Shown piece after piece: positions 44,248-53,589 of a stretch of DNA of 64,000 nucleotides. The position numbers were made by a program, and so were the translations under genes. The notes beneath the pieces were generated by a model. It was given only the letters and a program-made list of their open reading frames with translations, ran no database searches and was not told where the DNA came from. The first letter of the stretch is position 1. Each line of letters begins with the position of its first letter. Source of the stretch: Pedobacter miscanthi (GTDB taxonomy: Bacteria > Bacteroidota > Bacteroidia > Sphingobacteriales > Sphingobacteriaceae); contig NZ_QNQU01000004.1 of assembly GCF_003315595.1 (NCBI RefSeq), positions 248,001-312,000 on the forward strand. The letters are read 5' to 3'.

Positions 44248-45092
44248 TACAATTCAGGGTTTATTTGTGCTGCTTCCCAACCAATCATGGCCGTTTTCCT
44301 GTTGATACCCCAGTGATAACCTCCCAAAGCACCGCTCGATTGTATTACCCGATGACAGGGAATCAGAAAAGCAACCGGATTATCGCCGATAGCCGTGCCA
44401 ACCGCTCTTGATGCATTCGGGTTTTGCAGGTTTTTGGCGATGCTTCCATAAGTGCTTAATTTGCCCATGGGGATTTTAAGCAGTGCTTCCCAAACTTTTA
44501 ACTGGAAATCTGTTCCTTTTAAATGTAATTTGATCTGATTGAGTTTGCTCCAATCGTGACTGAAAATATATAGAGCATTCTGTTGCTCCTTATCCAGTAT
44601 CAGTTGGTATTTAGCTGCCGGAAACTGGCGTTGAAGATTAGCTAAGGCTAGCTTTTCATCATCATAAAAAGCAATATGGCAGATTCCCTTTGGTGTGCTC
44701 GCTACAATAATATTCCCAAACGGACTTTCTGCAAAACTATAATTGATATGAAGATTCTCGCCACCGTTTTTATACTCGCCGGGTGTCATCCCTTCGATGT
44801 TTACAAAGAGATCGTGTAACCTGCTGGTGCCCGATAAACCGGTTTCTAAAGCGGTATCGAACAAACTATAGTTTTCTTTCAGCATTTCTTTGGCGTAACC
44901 TAGACTGATGTACTGTAAAAAACGTTTCGGTGTAGTGCCTGCCCATTCGCTAAATAACCTTTGAAAATGAAAAGGACTCAAATTTACTTTTTCGGCAATT
45001 TGTTCCAGTCCGGGTTGTGCCTTAAAATTAGTTTTGATGTAACTAATTGCTTCGGCTATCCTGTTGAAATTGATTTCTTCTTGTGCTTTCAT
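44247..45092 (-). CDS. AraC-type regulator fused to O6-methylguanine-DNA methyltransferase (Ada-like, no N-terminal zinc domain)
   Basis: A 281-residue bifunctional protein. The N-terminal part is an AraC helix-turn-helix pair (LEQIAEKVNLSPFHFQRLFSEW, TPKRFLQYISLGYAKEML). The C-terminal part is an Ogt-type methyltransferase with the active-site motif PCHRVIQSSGALGGYHWG and FQLKVWEALLKIPMGKLSTYG. The Cys-rich methylphosphotriester domain of E. coli Ada is missing, so the damage signal must come from the remaining Cys or elsewhere. The ATG at 45092 is preferred; the longer ORF adds 12 residues. It is the first gene of an alkylation-repair operon with alkB. Confidence 0.92.
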   Translation of the reverse strand: MKAQEEINFNRIAEAISYIKTNFKAQPGLEQIAEKVNLSPFHFQRLFSEWAGTTPKRFLQYISLGYAKEMLKENYSLFDTALETGLSGTSRLHDLFVNIEGMTPGEYKNGGENLHINYSFAESPFGNIIVASTPKGICHIAFYDDEKLALANLQRQFPAAKYQLILDKEQQNALYIFSHDWSKLNQIKLHLKGTDFQLKVWEALLKIPMGKLSTYGSIAKNLQNPNASRAVGTAIGDNPVAFLIPCHRVIQSSGALGGYHWGINRKTAMIGWEAAQINPEL

Positions 45093-45315
45093 GGTCTTGA
45101 ATAATTTATACCCAAAAGTAGTATGCATAAAAACCGTAAACTACCCGAAACTTGCTCAATTTAATGTTTTCGTACTTCAAGAGCCAAAATTAATCAACAA
45201 TCAGGGCAAAACTCCTGTTTAAAACAAGCAACCAGGTTTATCATTATCATTTACCATGATGCGATAAATTTAAACATCCCATCAGGAATATAAATAGTTT
45301 AACTTTAATTCCTGA

Positions 45316-45681
45316 TCAGGATAACCAAAGTTTTTCTTCCCTTTTCACCACCAGTACCCTGTCGTCATTTAAAACCAGGTAGCCATACTCATAGCAGAAA
45401 ATATAACAGTTGCCGTTCTGTGTTTCATAGTAATAAGTATGATAATCAAAATTGAAACCTGCAGATATCAATTTTTTACGACTGATTTTTGCTTTACCAT
45501 TCGGGTTAAACTGCGCCAGGATATTGCGGTTTTTTTTCAAAATGCTGTTAATCCGTCTCAATACGAGGCTGTCCTCGGTTTTAATACGGTTGTTGTAATT
45601 GTTGCGGCAAGAATCATCGCAGAATTTCTTGTCGGCTCTTCCCTTAACTGCGGTTCCGCAGTCTAAACATAAGCGTTCCAT
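45316..45681 (-). CDS. Zinc-ribbon hypothetical protein (DUF2116-like N-terminus)
   Basis: A 121-residue protein with an N-terminal zinc-binding pattern (LCLDCGTAVKGRADKKFCDDSC) like those of DUF2116. The rest is a basic helix (RRINSILKKNRNILAQF) and a Tyr-rich beta part (YHTYYYETQNGNCYIFCYEYGYL). The type is common in Bacteroidota and uncharacterised. Confidence 0.7.
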   Translation of the reverse strand: MERLCLDCGTAVKGRADKKFCDDSCRNNYNNRIKTEDSLVLRRINSILKKNRNILAQFNPNGKAKISRKKLISAGFNFDYHTYYYETQNGNCYIFCYEYGYLVLNDDRVLVVKREEKLWLS

Positions 45682-45922
45682 AATAACTTTCTTTTTTTTA
45701 TTATGGGATGATGGTCTAATTTATAAAATAAAATGATTGAAAAGAAAAAAATAAAAACCCTCATTCAAGCTCAAAATCGCGCATTATCCGTGTATAAACG
45801 TTTATAAACGACTATAAATACTTACTATCCGACTAATTTTTGGTGCTGTGTGCAATTTTGTGGTGTCGGTTGTCGTGGTGGCAACTGTTCGTTAAACATT
45901 TAGAAACTTAAAATTTAAAATT

Positions 45923-46270
45923 ATGGAAAGTGCAACTAACAAAGTGGTATTAAGCGGATTTGCAGGCGCAGATGCAGAAGTTAAAAACGTTGGGTCTCAA
46001 AAATTAGCTAAAGTGCGCATTGCTATCAATGAATCGTATAGAAACTCATCGGGTGAGGATATTAAAAAAGTACAGTGGTTTAATTTAATCTTTTGGAATG
46101 CGAAAGCGGATATTGCGGAGGCACAGATTAAAAAAGGTACTGGTTTAACCATAGAAGGTAAGTTACAGAATAGCAGTTATGATGGGAAGGATGGCTCAAA
46201 ACGTTATCATTTTGAGATTGTGGTAATTGATGTTGTCATCCGTGAAAACGAAAAACAGAACGCTTTTTAA
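45923..46270 (+). CDS. ssb: Single-stranded DNA-binding protein, short form
   Basis: A 115-residue OB-fold protein (KVVLSGFAGADAEVK, KLAKVRIAINESYRN, KKVQWFNLIFWNAKADIAEAQIKKGTGLTIEGKLQ). It has the core DNA-binding domain but lacks the acidic C-terminal tip (normally ending DDDIPF) that recruits repair partners. That suggests an auxiliary Ssb rather than the main one. It is monocistronic. Confidence 0.9.
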   Translation: MESATNKVVLSGFAGADAEVKNVGSQKLAKVRIAINESYRNSSGEDIKKVQWFNLIFWNAKADIAEAQIKKGTGLTIEGKLQNSSYDGKDGSKRYHFEIVVIDVVIRENEKQNAF

Positions 46271-46321
46271 ATCAGTAGAACCACATCATGTAAGGCTTTA
46301 ATTACATGATGTGGTTTATAA

Positions 46322-48373
46322 TTATAATTTTACAGAAAGGCCCGTGTAAAAATTGATTCCCGCAGCCGGATTGAAATATCTTCCGTTTGCCGCGTTTAAA
46401 TCATTACCCAAACTGTAATTTACATTAAGCAGGTTATTCACACCCGCAAATACGTCTAAACGGGTTTTGCTGATCTTTAAATTTCTGATCCCCAATTTGC
46501 TTTCTACCAGATGATACCTCTTTGCAAAAACGGTATTGGCATCGTTTAATGGGATAGAAGAAGTATAATTGTGCTGGACAAAGAAATAAATTGCTTTAGG
46601 AAAGTTAAATTCAAGGCTGTTTACCAAAATACTTTCGGGAACACCGGTAAGTTTATTACCACTGTAAGATGTAGTACCGCTTACAAAATCATCGAACCTG
46701 AAATGACTATAGGTATAATTGCTTCTTAGTTGTAATCCTGTTAAAAATGATGTGTTATTCCTGATGATCCAGATGGCTGTTTCGAGTTCAATTCCATTTT
46801 GTTTGGTACCCCCTGCATTAATAAAATATTCGGCATCGTTCTGGTTCAATCTTCTTACAATGGCATCTTTCAAATGATAACTGAATACGTTGGCGTTGGC
46901 ATAAAAACGGTTGTTTTTGGTTTTATAACGTAAACCAGCTTCATAGTTCCAGCCTAATTCGGCCTGCAGGTTATTATTGATGTTGTTATCAGACGACCTT
47001 ACTTCCGCAATGGTAGGAGGTGAATAACCTTTGCTTACCGAGGCACGTACCGAAAAATCGGAAGTGATCAGGTAAGAAACTGCTGCTTTTGGCATAAACT
47101 GGGTATCGAATCTGCGTTGCTTTGATGCGATAACTTCGGGGAAATAACTTTCGTAATTGTACCTGTAGAAATTTAAACTCGAGGCCAGCTCGATAAGGAA
47201 TTTATTGCTGATATCGAAATTCAGTCTCAGGTAGGCGAAATCCTGACTTGCCTTTAACCGGTCTGAAGCCTGCATGGCAGTAGCTTCGCCACCATTGTTG
47301 TTAAAATTTTTGATCTGGCTTTTCGTAGCCGAACTTTCTAATCCAATCTGCGCATTAAACTTAAAGTCTTCTTTTGCCTGTGTATAATCCAAAAATGTTC
47401 TTAAACCTAAAGTACTTTCATAACGTTTTTCATAATTCGTAATAAACGGATTCTTGAAATCGGTATAAGTGGTAAACAAAGCAATTACATGCTTCAAATG
47501 TGTATTGATCTGGTAAGAATTAGATAATCCGCCAAAAATAGTTTTATTATAAATGGCAGCCTGTTGCGAAATAGCACCTGGTATGGTTGGGGTTGCCGGC
47601 CGTGCAAGTTTAGGATCCTGGTCTAACTGCATGGCTGTTAATCCTCCAGGTGTGTTATAAGCCAAATCGCTATAAAAAGCAAAAGCCTTTAAGCTGCCTG
47701 AGGCGCTATAGTTCCATTGCTGAAAAGTCTGGAAATATTTTCTGTCCATGGCGCTGTTCTGACGGTAACCATCACTTTTTTGGTAACCTTCGCTAAAGCT
47801 GAAACTATAATTTTTAAATTGATGTTTGATGTCTGCCGTTTGATGGAACAAACCATAAGAACCGGTAATGGCTGATGCGCTGATTCCATTATTACCGAGG
47901 TTGGGTGGCGTAATTAATAACGCCCCACCAGTGTTTGCGCCAAATATACTGGCCTCCGGACCTTTGTAAATTTCCATGGTACCCACTGCAGTAACATCCA
48001 ATGCATTTAAATAGGTATTGCCGCCTGCATCAGTCAGGGGGAAATCGTCAACATAAATCTTAACATTTCTGATACCGAATGGCGAACGTAATAAACTACC
48101 ACGGAGGGATAAACGGTAACTGCCGGGCGAACGTTCTTCCATTCTCACACCGGTAATGGTATTTAGGGTACTTACCAACGAGTTGCTTTGCTGGTTACGG
48201 ATTGCATTACTATCGATAAGGCTTACTGCTGATACCGACCTGAGTAAAGGCTGACGGTTGTAATAACCTTTAACGTTAACATCTTCGAGTTTTTTTGTCG
48301 AATCGGGTTTTATGGTCTGCGCTAAACCTGTTAATGCAAACAATGATAGTATTAAGGTAAGATTTGATTTCAA
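46322..48373 (-). CDS. TonB-dependent outer-membrane receptor
   Basis: A 683-residue receptor. A signal peptide (LILSLFALTGLAQ) is followed by the plug domain (about 35-150, DVNVKGYYNRQPLLRSV, VRMEERSPGSYRLSLRGS, EIYKGPEASIFGANTGGALL) and a 22-stranded barrel (KGYSPPTIAEVRSSD, LDVFAGVNNLLNVNYSLG). There is no N-terminal carboxypeptidase-like domain and no SusD partner, so it is closer to siderophore or cofactor receptors. The start is TTG at 48373. It is downstream of a PQQ-type dehydrogenase on the same strand. Confidence 0.9.
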   Translation of the reverse strand: MKSNLTLILSLFALTGLAQTIKPDSTKKLEDVNVKGYYNRQPLLRSVSAVSLIDSNAIRNQQSNSLVSTLNTITGVRMEERSPGSYRLSLRGSLLRSPFGIRNVKIYVDDFPLTDAGGNTYLNALDVTAVGTMEIYKGPEASIFGANTGGALLITPPNLGNNGISASAITGSYGLFHQTADIKHQFKNYSFSFSEGYQKSDGYRQNSAMDRKYFQTFQQWNYSASGSLKAFAFYSDLAYNTPGGLTAMQLDQDPKLARPATPTIPGAISQQAAIYNKTIFGGLSNSYQINTHLKHVIALFTTYTDFKNPFITNYEKRYESTLGLRTFLDYTQAKEDFKFNAQIGLESSATKSQIKNFNNNGGEATAMQASDRLKASQDFAYLRLNFDISNKFLIELASSLNFYRYNYESYFPEVIASKQRRFDTQFMPKAAVSYLITSDFSVRASVSKGYSPPTIAEVRSSDNNINNNLQAELGWNYEAGLRYKTKNNRFYANANVFSYHLKDAIVRRLNQNDAEYFINAGGTKQNGIELETAIWIIRNNTSFLTGLQLRSNYTYSHFRFDDFVSGTTSYSGNKLTGVPESILVNSLEFNFPKAIYFFVQHNYTSSIPLNDANTVFAKRYHLVESKLGIRNLKISKTRLDVFAGVNNLLNVNYSLGNDLNAANGRYFNPAAGINFYTGLSVKL

Positions 48374-48453
48374 AGGGACATAGGTTGATGTTTAGCCACA
48401 GACTGGCAGATAAATTTACTGCATATTCTACTAATCTGTAGCTAATTTATAAA

Positions 48454-49773
48454 CTATTTTGCTGCTACCCTCCAAATTACACCGCTTACATCATCGGCAA
48501 CCAATAAGGCACCGTCTGGAGTAAGTGTAACACCAACCGGACGGCCGTAAACTTCTGCCTTTTCGGCATCAGCCACAAAGCCGGTTAAAAAATCTTCAGG
48601 TTTTCCAGTTGGTTTACCGTCCTTAAATGGTACAAAAGCTACTTTGTAGCCTGAAATTGCCGATCTGTTCCACGAACCATGCTGACCGATAAAAGCACCT
48701 CCCTGGTATTTTTGAGGAAATTTTGTGGCTTTATAAAATGCTAATCCCAATGAAGCAGTATGTGCCCCAACCGGAACATCCGGAGCAATGGCTTTTTTAA
48801 CCATTTCAGGATTTTTACCTTTTAAACGAGGATCTTCATTTTGTCCGTAGTAAGAAAAAGGCCAGCCATAAAATGCACCGGGTTTAACACTGGTGATATA
48901 ATCTGGAACCAGGTCGTCGCCTAAGCCATCGCGTTCATTAACGGCTGTCCACAACATATTGGTTGATGGTGCCCAATCTATCCCTACCGGATTACGTAAA
49001 CCACTGGCATAAACTTTTTCACCTGTTCCATCCGGATTGATTTCTAAAATATTGGCCCTGCGAACTTCGTTTTCCATACCGTTTTCGCCAACATTGCTGC
49101 CCGATCCAACAGTTACATAAATTTTGCTTTTATCAGCATTGGTAATGAGGTTCCTTGTCCAGTGGTTGTTATAGCCCCCGGCCGGAAGACTCAAAATCTT
49201 TTTACCGGTTGCAGTTATTTTGGTATCGCCTGTTTGATAAGGATATTGCCATAAACCATCTGTATTGGCTACATAAAATGAATTACCGATAATCAACATG
49301 CCATAAGGCTGGTTAAGTCCGTTTAAAAAAGTAGTTACGGTTTCGGGTTTACCATCTTTGTTCGAATCGCGGTAAAGTAAGATGGTATTGGCACTTTTTC
49401 CGGGAACTTCCGACTTGGCTTTACCAGTTACCGTATTGGCAATCGATTCTGCTGCGCTTCTTTCTGAATTGGAAAGTACCACCAGTACATCACCATTTGG
49501 GGCAATATAGGTATTCCGCGGGCTTTTAATGTTTGAAGCAAATTTTGTTACCACAAATCCCTCAGGAGCAACAGGCGTTTTTCCTTCCGGCCAGCCAATT
49601 ACCCTACTGAATTTGCTTTTAGCGGCATTGGTATCGGGTGCGGGTAAATCTATCGCTCCATTTTTAGTGGTTACTGTGGTATCTTCGCCCTGGGGCTGTT
49701 TGTTAGAATTGGATTGACATCCAAAAAGAACTGAAGTTGAAAGTATTGCAGTATAGAAAATCTTGTTTTTCAT
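48454..49773 (-). CDS. PQQ-dependent glucose/sorbosone dehydrogenase-type lipoprotein
   Basis: A 439-residue lipoprotein (signal IFYTAILSTSVLFGC). The mature part is a six-bladed propeller of the glucose/sorbosone dehydrogenase family; typical landmarks are YNNHWTRNLI (catalytic His), ASGLRNPVGIDWAP, GQHGSWNRS and RPVGVTLTPDGALLVADD. Members oxidise aldoses or sorbosone with pyrroloquinoline quinone. I use the ATG at 49773; an ATG at 49794 would add seven residues. The neighbouring TonB receptor could supply PQQ, but this is a guess. Confidence 0.85.
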   Translation of the reverse strand: MKNKIFYTAILSTSVLFGCQSNSNKQPQGEDTTVTTKNGAIDLPAPDTNAAKSKFSRVIGWPEGKTPVAPEGFVVTKFASNIKSPRNTYIAPNGDVLVVLSNSERSAAESIANTVTGKAKSEVPGKSANTILLYRDSNKDGKPETVTTFLNGLNQPYGMLIIGNSFYVANTDGLWQYPYQTGDTKITATGKKILSLPAGGYNNHWTRNLITNADKSKIYVTVGSGSNVGENGMENEVRRANILEINPDGTGEKVYASGLRNPVGIDWAPSTNMLWTAVNERDGLGDDLVPDYITSVKPGAFYGWPFSYYGQNEDPRLKGKNPEMVKKAIAPDVPVGAHTASLGLAFYKATKFPQKYQGGAFIGQHGSWNRSAISGYKVAFVPFKDGKPTGKPEDFLTGFVADAEKAEVYGRPVGVTLTPDGALLVADDVSGVIWRVAAK

Positions 49774-49915
49774 GTCCGGGATTTTTTTGATCATTAACTG
49801 GTTTCAAAAAATATAACATGGAAATCGAACAGATGTTTTCGACAAATCATAATTGCCACAACCGGGAAATTGAAATGGAAAGTACCCGAAAGTACTTTCC
49901 ATAGGAGAGCGCACC

Positions 49916-52633
49916 TTATTTTCCTTTGAAGATGTTCAGTTTGTACTGATAGGTAACAAGGAAGTATCGTTTTAATATTTCTCTATCTGATATATTAACT
50001 GCATTGTTGTAGGCATATCTGCTTACCGAAATATTCTGGTCGAAAAGATCGTAAACAGAGATTTTTAACTGTCCACGGTCTTTTTTAAGCATCTGTAATG
50101 ACAGTGCCAGGTTTAAAAGATGAGAACTTCTCGGAAAACCTTCGGCAATCTGCGGGTTGTAATTATAGGAGTAATTGGCATCGAGGATTATTTTTTTAGG
50201 CCAGCGCAGGCTAAAATCAGATCCTATGGTATGCGAATAGGTATTTACATTATTAAAGTTAACATCCTTATACCGGGTCATCTGTTTGGTGAAATTGTAG
50301 CGTGCATTAATATTCAGCAGCTCATTGTAATTGAAACTGATGTTTTCGCCCAATGTAGTATAAAAGCTGTTTTCAAAACCCTCGTCAGTATTTAAGATAA
50401 ATGGCCTTCTGTTTAGGTTCAGGTTTACATTGGTGTTAAGACCAATCTGCCATTTCTGCGATTTTTTAAACTGTTTGCCAAAATTGATGCCCATATACCC
50501 ATTGGCATTACCATTCCGGTTTACATACGTGGTGGTATTTGCGCCTGCGCTGCTCAGTATGGTTTGCTGGATAACCACATTGTTGCTGAAATTTAGTCCG
50601 GAGTAGACATTAAAATTGATCTGTTTGCTATAATTATACTTATAGAGATTAAAATTAAAATTTCTTACCCTTGATGGCAGCAAATCAGGATTACCCGTGG
50701 TTTTATACAAAGAATTGTAAACACGCACAATGGGCTGCATTTGAGAGATACTGGGCAGATCTAAACGCTCATCGTAACTGAACGACATGCTTGGCCCATC
50801 AATGCGTACACTTGGGAAAAAGTTGTTAAATTTTTGATCAATATCATCATAGCCATAATTGAACACATTTTTAACATCCATTAATTCGGCTTTAACACCC
50901 AGCCTCACACTGTATTTTTTACTGATTTTGTATAAAAGCTGCGGACGAATATTCTGCGTAAAAATATTGCGCTGTAAATCGTTGCTCAGGTTTACCTGAA
51001 GAAAATCGTAAGTGCCCGTGAGTGGATTTTTTTCTGAAAGGCTCAACTGATCTTTATTGCTCGAATATCTGGAATAGGCATTCATCTCCAGGATCAGCTT
51101 ATCTGAAAGGAGCGGATAATTATAAGTTAAAGATAAATCCACGGAAGTCGATTTTCTCCAGCTGTCTTCGTAGCGATCCTGCCTTTCCGACTTTACATCT
51201 GCTGTGTAAGAAACAATGTTATTGAGTGAAAACCGGTCTCCTTCATTATTGCTTAACTGAATGGAGTGGGTAATATTGAGCGATTCGCCTTTTTTCTTTA
51301 ACCTCCGGTAATAATTAAAATTGTGCGAAAAATCAATGTTGTTTGATTTGTAGGTAGCATCGTACGAATTTTCCCTCAATTTGGGGAAAGCGGTATTCGA
51401 ACTGTTGCCAAAATTGCTGTTTAAGTTGTTATCGCCGCCAAAATTAAGCTTTGGCTCATACCTGATTCTGTTAATGGTATCGGGCACCCATTCTACCAGA
51501 CCGCCGAAAGCGTGTTTGTTATTTTTATTGGTATTGCTGTTCTGCGAAAAAGATACAAGCCTGGTATCAGGCAGAAACTGTTCATTATAATTCTGACTGT
51601 TATAAATCCTTTCGGTGTGGGTAAAGAAATAAACCAGGTTGAGCTTTAATTTCTTCCCATAGTTGTTATTGATATTAATACCTCCTGAAGCCACGTTTTC
51701 CATGCCGCCATAACCTCTTCCACCAAATGTGCCATCGTATACCTGCGATCCACCCGAACGGTCGAAACCACCCATGGAATATAAATCCTGACCGGAAAAT
51801 CCTGTTTTATTGAGGTTATTGGCCAAACCAATTAAACTTACCTGCAAAGTATCCCTGAAATTACTGAGGATCCCCGCAGTTTCATACCGATCCCTGCTGC
51901 CACCACCACCATAAATTTTACCCAGCGTACTTTTTTTGATTTTACTTTTCATCTTCAGGTTGATGATTTTGGCTACCTGAGTTTCGCTCACCAGGTGATC
52001 AGGATCGTTCTCACGGTCGTCGTAAACCTGAATTTTATCAACCATATCGGCATCAAGATTTTTGGTGGCTACTTTCGGATCGTTTCCGAAAAATTCTTTT
52101 CCGTCAATCAACAGTTTACTGATCGATTTACCATTTACGAGGATAGAACCATCAACATTTACCTGTACACCCGGCAATTTTCGGAGCAGTTCTTCTACTA
52201 CTGCATTCGGGCGGGTTTTAAAAGCTTCGGTATTAAATTCAATGGTATCTTTTTTGATTACCACAGGCGATCTTTCACCTTTGATTACTACTTCCTCCAG
52301 GTTGTGGCCAGCCAGTAAAATGGTGCCGAAATCTTTAACTGCATCTTTTTTAAGATCAAGCATCCGCCTGAATGTAGTGTAGCCAACATAGGAAATAATG
52401 AGTTTTGCAGGCTTTTCGACAGAAATACCGGATAATTTAAAAACGCCGTTTTTATCGGTAAGGGTATAGGAAACCAAACTGGTGTCTTTCGCATTAACAA
52501 TGGCAACGGTGGCAAATTCTACAGGGACTTTGGATGATGAATCGGCAACAATTCCTTTAACGGTAGTTTTATTTTGTGCCATCAGGTTTAAACCTGCTAA
52601 AATTAACAGGAGCGTGGTGAGAAGCTTGAGCAT
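49916..52633 (-). CDS. Outer-membrane beta-barrel receptor with carboxypeptidase-like regulatory domain
   Basis: A 905-residue TonB-type receptor. Order: signal peptide (LLTTLLLILAGLNLMAQ); carboxypeptidase regulatory-like domain (about 25-110, VKGIVADSSSKVPVEFATV, LTDKNGVFKLSGI); plug (about 115-220, VVEELLRKLPGVQVNVDG, LLIDGKEFFGNDPK); large barrel of the OMP_b-brl_3 type (YSRYSSNKDQ, FNNFFPSVRIDGPS). It has no SusD next to it. Such proteins take up or sense unknown ligands. Confidence 0.9.
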   Translation of the reverse strand: MLKLLTTLLLILAGLNLMAQNKTTVKGIVADSSSKVPVEFATVAIVNAKDTSLVSYTLTDKNGVFKLSGISVEKPAKLIISYVGYTTFRRMLDLKKDAVKDFGTILLAGHNLEEVVIKGERSPVVIKKDTIEFNTEAFKTRPNAVVEELLRKLPGVQVNVDGSILVNGKSISKLLIDGKEFFGNDPKVATKNLDADMVDKIQVYDDRENDPDHLVSETQVAKIINLKMKSKIKKSTLGKIYGGGGSRDRYETAGILSNFRDTLQVSLIGLANNLNKTGFSGQDLYSMGGFDRSGGSQVYDGTFGGRGYGGMENVASGGININNNYGKKLKLNLVYFFTHTERIYNSQNYNEQFLPDTRLVSFSQNSNTNKNNKHAFGGLVEWVPDTINRIRYEPKLNFGGDNNLNSNFGNSSNTAFPKLRENSYDATYKSNNIDFSHNFNYYRRLKKKGESLNITHSIQLSNNEGDRFSLNNIVSYTADVKSERQDRYEDSWRKSTSVDLSLTYNYPLLSDKLILEMNAYSRYSSNKDQLSLSEKNPLTGTYDFLQVNLSNDLQRNIFTQNIRPQLLYKISKKYSVRLGVKAELMDVKNVFNYGYDDIDQKFNNFFPSVRIDGPSMSFSYDERLDLPSISQMQPIVRVYNSLYKTTGNPDLLPSRVRNFNFNLYKYNYSKQINFNVYSGLNFSNNVVIQQTILSSAGANTTTYVNRNGNANGYMGINFGKQFKKSQKWQIGLNTNVNLNLNRRPFILNTDEGFENSFYTTLGENISFNYNELLNINARYNFTKQMTRYKDVNFNNVNTYSHTIGSDFSLRWPKKIILDANYSYNYNPQIAEGFPRSSHLLNLALSLQMLKKDRGQLKISVYDLFDQNISVSRYAYNNAVNISDREILKRYFLVTYQYKLNIFKGK

Positions 52634-52749
52634 TTAGGTTATTTGGTTGAGCTATAATTTTGAAACGATTAGTTGAAACTAAATTACTGCATAATAACCA
52701 AAGATTTAGTTAAGGAATTGTTAAATCGTTTTAAAACAGACTTTGTCCG

Positions 52750-53322
52750 TTATTTAACGAGGTTCTCCAGTAATTTGGTCTCAATATCTTTTGCATTTAA
52801 TAGCAATGCGGAGAACTGGGGATCAGATTTTACCAATAAAAATTTTCCGTTAGGAAGAACAATGGCCGAGGTACCGCAGGTGGTAACTTCTTTAAATAAT
52901 AACTTTTTTAAAAATCCCGGATCGGTATCTATTTCCAGGCCTTTTGATTTAACTTGGCTAAACTGTTCTCCTACCTCACGGTACTGATAAATGGCAACTT
53001 TTGGCCGGGCTGCAGCTTTTTCTAAAATATTTTTTTGAAATGTCCACCTTACATTGTTCAAAAACTCAGCATTCTGGTAATTCAGGTCGTTCCAGCAGGC
53101 GTCTTTGTTAAAATCGTATTTAATGATGATGGTATCTTTTAAAGCAAGTCTTTCGTTCTGTTTTAAAAAGATATGTAGCGAGTCGATCTGTGCATCGGTT
53201 AATGTGCCCGCCTGATAACGGTTTTTTTCATCTACATAGAGTTTTGGAGAACAGGCGTATATAAATATGGCAAGAAGTAGGAGTATAAATAATTGAGATT
53301 TGAATTTAGTGAAACTTTTCAT
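52750..53322 (-). CDS. Putative lipoprotein, function unknown
   Basis: A 190-residue lipoprotein (LFILLLLAIFIYAC). The ATG at 53322 gives a Lys-rich head (KSFTKFKSQ); the longer ORF adds eight residues. The middle (ERLALKDTIIIKYDFNKDACW) and TSAIVLPNGKFLLVKSDPQF look like a thioredoxin-like scaffold, but no CxxC is present. It lies 116 bp upstream of, and on the same strand as, the receptor. Confidence 0.65.
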   Translation of the reverse strand: MKSFTKFKSQLFILLLLAIFIYACSPKLYVDEKNRYQAGTLTDAQIDSLHIFLKQNERLALKDTIIIKYDFNKDACWNDLNYQNAEFLNNVRWTFQKNILEKAAARPKVAIYQYREVGEQFSQVKSKGLEIDTDPGFLKKLLFKEVTTCGTSAIVLPNGKFLLVKSDPQFSALLLNAKDIETKLLENLVK

Positions 53323-53479
53323 TTGTGTGAGCATTAATGTTGACATTTCCTGATCAGATTTAAATCATCCGACCAGGAAATTTCTTAAAGATAAATTTAT
53401 AACTAAAATGTTAATTAACAATATTAGAATTTGTTATATCTATATTTCACTACCATTTATAAACTTTAATTAAAAGACT

Positions 53480-53574
53480 CGTCATTGCGAGGTACGAAGC
53501 AATCTTAAAGCGTTTGCTAGTAGCGATCGTTGTAAGATTGCTTCGTCGGCTGAAAAAGCCTTCTCGCAATGACG
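53480..53574. repeat. Palindromic repeat CGTCATTGCGAG family, copy 3
   Basis: A 95-bp copy with the same ends as 31061 and 34706, placed in the reverse orientation (the AAAGCCTTCTCGCAATGACG side is on the right). Confidence 0.75.
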
Positions 53575-53589
53575 TCCGTCTAGGTAAAC

